Shown one piece after another: positions 58,728 to 64,000 of a stretch of DNA of 64,000 bases. A program made the translations under genes and the position numbers. Numbering within the stretch: position 1 is the stretch's first letter; each line of letters starts with the position of its first letter. The stretch comes from Nitrobium sp046350935 (GTDB lineage: Bacteria; Nitrospirota; Thermodesulfovibrionia; Thermodesulfovibrionales; Dissulfurispiraceae), in the NCBI GenBank assembly GCA_046350935.1, contig JAXLZK010000002.1, positions 113,204 to 177,203 on the forward strand. The letters are read 5' to 3'. The notes beneath the pieces are model-generated. The model made no database searches. It was not told where the DNA came from and worked only from the letters and a program-made list of their open reading frames with translations.

Positions 58728-59657
58728 ATGTTCCTGTCGCTGGTGCGGTTCGCCGCCGTATTCTCTCTGGCCTTTTTGGTTATGGGTAACGCCGCCGCCT
58801 TCGCGGAAAGGGGGCAGACGGCGGTGCACGAGCTGGTCGTGGACGGTGTCGGAAGGAGGTATACCGTGTACCGGCCTCCGCAGTCCCCTGCGCGGAACGC
58901 CCCCCTGATGATCGTCCTCCACGGCGGCCTGGGCAATGCCCGGCATGCGGAAAAAATGACCGGGATGGACGACGTCGCCGACGCCGGCGGGTTCCTCGTG
59001 GCCTATCCTGAAGGCACGGGAGGCGTCTTCCGCGCGACCGAAAACATGCGGACCTGGAACGCGGGGAATTGCTGCGGGCAGGCAGTGAGGAAGAACAGCG
59101 ACGACGTCGCCTTCATCGCGAAAATGATAGAGGAAATCCACGCGCAGTACTCGATTGACACCCGGCGGGTGTACGTGGCCGGAATGTCCAACGGCGCGAT
59201 GATGGCGTACCGCCTCGCCTGCGAAATACCGGATAAAATAGCGGCCATCGTCGCAGTGTCCGGCACCCTTGCGGTCGACAACTGCGATGCTGCGAAGGAC
59301 ATCCCCGTATTGCACATCCACGGCGATCAGGACAAATACGTGCCTTTCGGAGGAGGAAGAGGCGAAAAAAGCGTTTCGGGCGAGGCCCACCGGTCTGTGC
59401 CCGACACGATAGACCTCCTCCTCAGGCCGCGCCGATGCGGGCCGCCCGCAAAAAAGAGCAGTGAAGGGATCGACGTGTTTTCGTATCGATGCAGCGACGG
59501 TGCGCCTGTCGAGCTCTACGTGATCAACGGCGGAGGGCACTCCTGGCCCGGAGGCCGCGGACGCACCGGTGCGGAAAAGGAGCCGGACGGCCGCGTGTTC
59601 TCCGCGAGCAGGCAGGCATGGGAATTCTCGAAACAGTTCTCCAAAAGCAACCACTGA
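58728..59657 (+). CDS. Secreted PHB-depolymerase-like esterase (LpqC family)
   Basis: A 309-residue alpha/beta hydrolase with a signal peptide ('LVRFAAVFSLAFLVMGNAAA', residues 4-23). Catalytic motifs are 'LMIVLHGGLGNARHAEKM' (oxyanion hole), nucleophile Ser in 'VYVAGMSNGAMMAYRLAC', Asp in 'LHIHGDQDKYVPFGGG' and His in 'NGGGHSWPGGRG'. 'WNAGNCCGQAVRKNSDDVAF' is diagnostic of the LpqC/poly(3-hydroxybutyrate) depolymerase group, which also includes feruloyl esterases. It acts outside the inner membrane. In this cluster it could process an ester-linked lipid during export. Confidence 0.87.
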   Translation: MFLSLVRFAAVFSLAFLVMGNAAAFAERGQTAVHELVVDGVGRRYTVYRPPQSPARNAPLMIVLHGGLGNARHAEKMTGMDDVADAGGFLVAYPEGTGGVFRATENMRTWNAGNCCGQAVRKNSDDVAFIAKMIEEIHAQYSIDTRRVYVAGMSNGAMMAYRLACEIPDKIAAIVAVSGTLAVDNCDAAKDIPVLHIHGDQDKYVPFGGGRGEKSVSGEAHRSVPDTIDLLLRPRRCGPPAKKSSEGIDVFSYRCSDGAPVELYVINGGGHSWPGGRGRTGAEKEPDGRVFSASRQAWEFSKQFSKSNH

Positions 59658-59670
59658 ACAGGAAGGCACA

Positions 59671-61179
59671 ATGCTCAGAAGAAACGTCCTACCACACAGT
59701 CCGCTTTCCGGTGCGAACGCTCACACGCTTCTCCGCCCATTCATCCACCCGTTCATTCGAAAAAAAACCGCCCTGCTCCGGGTTCTGCTCGCCTGCCTGC
59801 TGGCGGGCCTGGTCTCGGGCTGCGCGGTGGGGAAAGACTACCGGCGGCCTCAGGTGGAGGTGCCGCACGGCTGGCGCGTCGAGTACGATGCCGCCGCCGA
59901 GCTGGCCAACTCGACATGGTGGGAGCAGTTCCGCGACCCGGTCCTGAACGAGCTCATTAAAACCGCGCTGACCGAGAACAAGGACCTGCTGAGTGCGGCC
60001 GCACGCGTCGAAGAGTACGCCGGACGGCTGCAGGCCGCTCAGTCGGGCTTTTACCCGCAGGTCGAGTATGGCGCCAACGGGGGCCGCAGCCAGAAAAGCC
60101 TGGAGCGGGTGACCTTTCTGCCTGTCGGAGGCGACCGCGCGCAGGACACTTTTCAGCTCTCTTCGAGTGCGGCATGGGAGCTGGATGTCTGGGGACGCCT
60201 GCGGAGGGCGACGGAGGCCGCCCGGGCTGAATTGCTGGCAGCTGAGGAAAGCAGGCAGGCGGTGGTCCTGACGCTCGTGTCCTCGGTCGCCACGGGCTAC
60301 CTCGACTTGTTGAGCCTCGACAGACAGCTGGCGATTGCGCGCCAGACGCTGCTTGCGCGGGAGGAGTTCCTCAGGTTGTTCGAGAGGAAACTGGAAGGAG
60401 GCCAGATCTCGGGGCTCGAAGTGGCGCAGGTCAGGGCGGCCTATGAGCAGATAGCCTCCTTCGTTCCGGTCATCGAGCAGCAGATAGCCGTGCAGGAAAA
60501 TGCCCTGTCGGTGCTGCTCGGCCGGAACCCGGGCGTGATCAACCGCGGCAGCACCCTCGACACGCTCGCCATGCCCGGCATCCCCCAGGGCCTGCCGTCC
60601 GCGCTTCTTGAGCGCCGGCCCGACATACGGTATAAGGAGCAGCTGCTGATAGCCGCCAATGCGCGTATAGGGGTCGTCAAGTCCCAGTATTTTCCCTCTC
60701 TCTCCCTGACAGGACTCTTCGGGTTTGCGAGCGGCGAGCTCTCCGACCTGCTGCAGAACTCCGCCAATTTCTGGCGGCTGGCGGCCGGGGCCGTCGGCCC
60801 CCTCTTCACCGGCGGCCGCATAAAGGGCGAGGTACGCCAGGCGGAAGCGCAGCACCAGGAGCTGCTGTACGGGTACCTCGGCACTATCCAGACGGCCTTC
60901 AGGGAGGTGGAGGATTCGCTGGTCGCCATCCGGAAGCTGAGCGAGCTGCTCGCGATGGAAAAGCGCCGGATCGGCACGCTGAAAGACAAGGCGAGATTGG
61001 CGTATGACCGGTATGACGCGAAATATTCGGGCTACCTTGAAGTAGTGGATGCGGAAAAAGACCTGTACAATGCCGAAATCGGCTGCGTTGCGGCCCAGCA
61101 CGACCTGCTTGCGGCCATTGTGAGCGCATATAAAGCCATGGGGGGCGGTTGGGTGACCGAAGCCGCCCAAAGGAGGTGA
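59671..61179 (+). CDS. Outer-membrane efflux lipoprotein of the OprM/NodT type
   Basis: A 502-residue TolC-family channel. The ATG at 59671 has AGGAAGG before it; in-frame codons upstream lie in the esterase gene. After a signal sequence with lipobox 'LVSGC' (Cys51) comes 'DYRRPQVEVPHGWRVEYDAA', then 'STWWEQFRDPVLNELIKTAL', the usual start of the NodT fold. The two repeats with long coiled coils are clear ('LLERRPDIRYKEQLLIAANA', 'TGGRIKGEVRQAEAQHQELL'). It should form the outer-membrane duct for the HlyD-type adaptor encoded at 54343. Confidence 0.93.
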   Translation: MLRRNVLPHSPLSGANAHTLLRPFIHPFIRKKTALLRVLLACLLAGLVSGCAVGKDYRRPQVEVPHGWRVEYDAAAELANSTWWEQFRDPVLNELIKTALTENKDLLSAAARVEEYAGRLQAAQSGFYPQVEYGANGGRSQKSLERVTFLPVGGDRAQDTFQLSSSAAWELDVWGRLRRATEAARAELLAAEESRQAVVLTLVSSVATGYLDLLSLDRQLAIARQTLLAREEFLRLFERKLEGGQISGLEVAQVRAAYEQIASFVPVIEQQIAVQENALSVLLGRNPGVINRGSTLDTLAMPGIPQGLPSALLERRPDIRYKEQLLIAANARIGVVKSQYFPSLSLTGLFGFASGELSDLLQNSANFWRLAAGAVGPLFTGGRIKGEVRQAEAQHQELLYGYLGTIQTAFREVEDSLVAIRKLSELLAMEKRRIGTLKDKARLAYDRYDAKYSGYLEVVDAEKDLYNAEIGCVAAQHDLLAAIVSAYKAMGGGWVTEAAQRR

Positions 61180-61296
61180 AACGGAGACGAAAGGCGAAAA
61201 GACTTTCCCCATCCCGCACGTTGCAAAGAGCAGCTGAGAACGCCGTACTACCGGCTGATCCACGAATACATAACAACCTATTGAGGAGGAACTGCG

Positions 61297-62847
61297 ATGG
61301 CGAAAAGCATCCTGTGCTTGTGTCTGCTTCTACTGCTGCTTTTTGTGGGGAGCGCCCAGGCTACCATAGCCACCAATACACTTCTGGCCGAGGCCCAGCC
61401 TGACGAGTGCTTCGCCGGTGTGGGAGTCGATTATCCGAACGGCATCGCCGGATTTAATCCGAACAGCGGTCCGCCCTGCCCCGAGGGCAGCCAGAACAAG
61501 ACCAACCAGACGTACGTGTGGGGCCTCACCCGGTCGGGCAACAGCCTGTGGTTCGGCACCGGGGCCAATGTCGTATGCACCACTTCGGGCGCATTCCTAG
61601 GAGCGCTCGATCCGTCCGCCAGCGGTACGTTCGTGTGTGAATACGGAGACAGCCAGCTCTCCAGGGACAGGGGCGTCAATCCGCAGAGAGGGGACTGGAG
61701 GCCGCCCAAGATCTACGAATTCGACCTTACGACGCAGACCCTGTTCGACCGCACCCCCAGCGACCCGATGCTCAAGCAGAGCATGGGCATCCGCTCGGCA
61801 GGATCGTATGACGGCGTCGTCTTCATGGCCGGGGGTTCCCGGACCGGCCCCGTCATCATGTTCGCCTTCGACGCGAACACGAAGGAGTACCTCGGCTCCA
61901 GCACGTTCGGCATGGGCAACACGATACGGAAGTGGCTGGTCGTAAACGGCGCGCTGTACACCGGCATCGGCACCCAGGGGCAGTCCGGCAGCGTCCTCCG
62001 CTGGACCGGCAGCCGCAGCAACCCCTTCAGCTTCGTGACCGTGGGCACCGTCCTCGGGGTGCCGAGGGAGCTGGCCCAGTATGTAGGAGGGGACAGCCAG
62101 ACGAGGATAGCGATATCCGGGCAGGGCGTCTGGATCAGTCCGGCCCTGAACAACCAGGGGGTGCTGCCGGCGAGCGGAGCGCCCTGGAACCAGGTCTGGA
62201 CGCCTCAGCAGTACGAACCCGATCTGATCACCAGCACCACGTACGGCGGGGGAGGTACCTACCAGTTCGACGGCTGGCTCTATTGGGGCACCGTGCAGGT
62301 CCCGGGCAGGGCTGCCTACCAGCATACGCAGTGCACCTTCCCGCGGGTCTGCTTCGGAGAGCCCCAAAACTCCGCAGAGCAGACCACTCTCAACAACGGC
62401 ACCGCGCGGGCGACCTCCCTCTGGAGGGCCAGGAATCTGGAGGGCTCTCCGGAGATCCAGCTCCTGTACGGCGAGGCCGAACTGCCGAAGTTCAACCCGG
62501 ACACCCGGACTTTCGACCTGACTCCGAACGTGGGCGGGTATACGCCTCTGTACGGGTCGTCGGGGTTCGGCAACAGGGGCAACTACTACACCTGGACCAT
62601 GAAGGCCGTCAATGCCGGTCTCTTTGTAGGCACGTTGGACCTGAGCGGAGCCGACCTGTGGAGCTTCGCCTCTTCGAGTGTAGCGGCGGTGCGCGAGAAC
62701 GGCTCCGGCCTGGGAGATTCCCGCAACTACGGCATCCGTACGATGGCGTCCTCCGAGGACGGCAACAGCCTGTTTTGCGGTATGGCCACCTACAGCAACC
62801 TGACCACGGGATCGGGCTGGGAGCTCCGGGAGCTGACGTTTCAATAG
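61297..62847 (+). CDS. Secreted propeller-like protein
   Basis: A 516-residue protein with a signal peptide ('MAKSILCLCLLLLLLFVGSA') and a strong GAGGAGGAAC ribosome site. Blade-like strands recur: 'TYVWGLTRSGNSLWFGTGAN', 'AGSYDGVVFMAGGSRTG', 'WLVVNGALYTGIGTQG', 'YQFDGWLYWGTVQVPG', 'MKAVNAGLFVGTLDLSGADL' and 'YGIRTMASSEDGNSLFCGMA'. These align with the strands of the cytoplasmic protein at 52658. Several cysteines suggest disulfides. It may bind the exported product at the cell surface; no catalytic site is recognised. An identical N-terminus begins again at 63980. Confidence 0.75.
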   Translation: MAKSILCLCLLLLLLFVGSAQATIATNTLLAEAQPDECFAGVGVDYPNGIAGFNPNSGPPCPEGSQNKTNQTYVWGLTRSGNSLWFGTGANVVCTTSGAFLGALDPSASGTFVCEYGDSQLSRDRGVNPQRGDWRPPKIYEFDLTTQTLFDRTPSDPMLKQSMGIRSAGSYDGVVFMAGGSRTGPVIMFAFDANTKEYLGSSTFGMGNTIRKWLVVNGALYTGIGTQGQSGSVLRWTGSRSNPFSFVTVGTVLGVPRELAQYVGGDSQTRIAISGQGVWISPALNNQGVLPASGAPWNQVWTPQQYEPDLITSTTYGGGGTYQFDGWLYWGTVQVPGRAAYQHTQCTFPRVCFGEPQNSAEQTTLNNGTARATSLWRARNLEGSPEIQLLYGEAELPKFNPDTRTFDLTPNVGGYTPLYGSSGFGNRGNYYTWTMKAVNAGLFVGTLDLSGADLWSFASSSVAAVRENGSGLGDSRNYGIRTMASSEDGNSLFCGMATYSNLTTGSGWELRELTFQ

Positions 62848-62879
62848 AAGCCGGGGAGGAGCGCCCCCTGAGACGGAAA

Positions 62880-62905
62880 GCGGGAGGAGGGATCCCTCCT
62901 CCCGC
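62880..62905. terminator. Perfect 26-base palindrome after the secreted propeller gene
   Basis: gcgggaggaggga followed directly by tccctcctcccgc is a perfect palindrome. It lies about 30 bases after the stop codon. A hairpin of about 11 bp is likely; no T-run follows, so termination strength is uncertain. Confidence 0.5.
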
Positions 62906-63017
62906 CCTCCCTTCGAGACGACCGGAAAAAACCCGGTAGGGTATGGCCGCCTGACCGGCGCACAAGATATCACTGCTTCCCGGAATCCCTTTCCGGCCAT
63001 TCAAAAGGAGGAAAAAT

Positions 63018-63893
63018 ATGAAAAAGACCCTTCGCTCCTGTAGTCTCGTTTTACTTATCGCAGGAATGCTGCTCGCGAGCCAGGCTTTCGGAGAGGTCCT
63101 GCCGAGAGTGGACACGCCCACCATTACCTGTGACGGGAGCACCCAGAACTCGATCAACATAAAGGTGTGCGCAGGCGCGGTGACCGGTGCTCCGTCAGGG
63201 TTCTCCCTCCATTGGAAAACGCTGGCCGGCTTTGAGCAGAACGGGTGGCCCAATCAGGAAGGCTCCCCCCTGTGCAAGGCATGGTTCTGGGACAATCTGG
63301 CACCCGGGGAGTGCACCACGGTGACTGTCGGGGAAGCGCTGACTGACAGATGCCCACTGACCACCTGCAAGGGGCAGCTCGCCTGCGACACGGAGTATGT
63401 TTTCCGCGCTTTCGCACACGCTACAAAGACCAGCCTCCGGAGTTATGCGACCCCGAATCTCACCTGCGGTACGCTGCCCTGTGGCAATGGGAATGCGTGT
63501 ACGCTCACCCAGGGGTACTGGAAAACTCACAATCCGACGGTATGTTCCAGCAGCGCAGACAGCCCGCTTTGCATCAACTGGCCGGCATCGAGTCTTACGC
63601 TGGGAGCAAGCAGCTATACCGTCTCGCAGCTCGTGGGCATTCTCGACACCCCGGCTGCAGGCAACGGACTGATTCAGCTGGCTCACCAGTTGATTGGAGC
63701 AAAATTGAACATTGCGAACGGTGCTGACGGAAGCGTCATTGCGGACGATATCGCCTCTGCGGACGCTCTTATCGGAAGTTTCGTGGTCCCGCCTGTCGGT
63801 ACGGGGTACCTGGCTCCCTCCGAAACAGGCGCCCTCATCGACGCGCTGACGAAGTACAATGAAGGCGCATCGGGTCCCGGCTCCTGCGACTGA
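63018..63893 (+). CDS. Secreted cysteine-rich protein with TQGYWKTH motif
   Basis: A 291-residue protein with a signal peptide ('SCSLVLLIAGMLLASQAFG', cleavage near 25) and AAAGGAGG upstream. Residues 26-150 look like a fibronectin-type beta domain with paired cysteines ('PRVDTPTITCDGSTQNSIN', 'LACDTEYVFRAFAHATKT'). Residues about 160-190 carry 'CTLTQGYWKTHNPTVC', a motif seen in many secreted proteins of unknown function. The rest is Ala/Gly/Ser-rich with 'LVGILDTPAAGNGLIQLAHQ'. It is flanked by two genes of the secreted propeller family, so it is likely a surface partner. Function is unknown. Confidence 0.75.
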   Translation: MKKTLRSCSLVLLIAGMLLASQAFGEVLPRVDTPTITCDGSTQNSINIKVCAGAVTGAPSGFSLHWKTLAGFEQNGWPNQEGSPLCKAWFWDNLAPGECTTVTVGEALTDRCPLTTCKGQLACDTEYVFRAFAHATKTSLRSYATPNLTCGTLPCGNGNACTLTQGYWKTHNPTVCSSSADSPLCINWPASSLTLGASSYTVSQLVGILDTPAAGNGLIQLAHQLIGAKLNIANGADGSVIADDIASADALIGSFVVPPVGTGYLAPSETGALIDALTKYNEGASGPGSCD

Positions 63894-63979
63894 TCATCCC
63901 CTGCGGGTACTGAGGCAATGCCCTCCGCCGCGCTGTATGACAAACCCCTGCATACCCTGTTGACAAGGAGGAACTGCGA

Positions 63980-64000
63980 TGGCGAAAAGCATCCTGTGCT
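63980..64000 (+). CDS. Start of a further secreted propeller-family gene (cut by window end)
   Basis: The ribosome site and first seven codons (aaggaggaactgcg, then 'MAKSILC') are the same at the DNA level as those of the gene at 61297 from ggaggaactgcg onward. The window ends here, so only the start is visible. It implies a tandem paralogue. Confidence 0.65.

Noticed and set aside
1..64000. tRNA, rRNA, integrase, phage or plasmid functions
   Set aside because: None could be recognised by eye in either strand; a tRNA scan was not possible, so absence is not proven.

Overview
The window is GC-rich, densely coded bacterial chromosome from a diderm, LPS-making organism. The gene orders (trpB-trpA-accD-folC, a second TrpB2-type synthase next to trpF, lptF/lptG and lptD, a heptosyltransferase cluster, system II cytochrome c assembly of the ResB/CcsA type, a perfect sigma-54 promoter) fit Nitrospirota or the former Deltaproteobacteria. 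That placement is inference; no rRNA or tRNA gene was seen.

Layout. 1-5.9 kb holds the end of a PHP-type phosphatase, a TPR membrane protein, a small SAP/cysteine protein, a Tat-exported molybdopterin oxidoreductase, an Smr protein, a pentapeptide-repeat protein and an operon of a shrunken SWIM zinc-finger protein with ccsA and resB. 5.9-7.4 kb is a small accessory patch: a cupin, a GIY-YIG nuclease between REP-like palindromes, and a decayed SNF2 helicase. 7.4-18.6 kb is housekeeping: trpB-trpA-accD-folC-lptD-truB-purB on the minus strand, trpB2-trpF on the plus strand, and queF. 18.7-26.3 kb is an LPS core/O-antigen operon of seven genes, mostly joined by ATGA stop/start overlaps: three GT9 heptosyltransferases, WaaL-like ligase, GT2, GT4 and a CgeB-like glycosyltransferase. 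26.4-36 kb has a nucleotide-sugar dehydrogenase, a receiver-AraC regulator, an Lrp-like/toprim/YraN trio, ilvE-like, deoC, lptF/lptG, an IscA-like protein and hemB.

The most interesting region is 36.2-64 kb. A sigma-54 promoter at 36221-36237 precedes two giant iterative type I synthases of the polyunsaturated-fatty-acid/secondary-lipid class. The first (2776 aa) is tandem nitropropane-dioxygenase/enoyl-reductase, KS, AT, ACP, KR, DH. The second (1607 aa) is KS, AT, double hotdog, phosphopantetheinyl transferase. Then come a discrete ACP, an alkaline-phosphatase-superfamily hydrolase, an alpha/beta hydrolase with an extra C-terminal module, a propeller-like protein, a fusion of a metal-motif-less M50-like membrane domain to an HlyD adaptor, a sulfotransferase, a PHB-depolymerase-like esterase, an OprM/NodT outer-membrane lipoprotein, and secreted proteins including two, probably three, members of the propeller-like family. 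The gene set reads as a self-contained pathway that builds a long acyl or polyketide chain, may release and sulfate it, and exports it across the envelope. The product cannot be read from sequence.

Dispersed repeats are prominent. Three copies of a 178-256 bp imperfectly palindromic element with near-identical termini lie at 3651, 29316 and 54120. Several mini-palindromes resemble its joined ends. An inverted pair of about 97 bp double-hairpin repeats lies at 23856 and 32198, and REP-like palindromes lie at 6276, 6760 and 57819.
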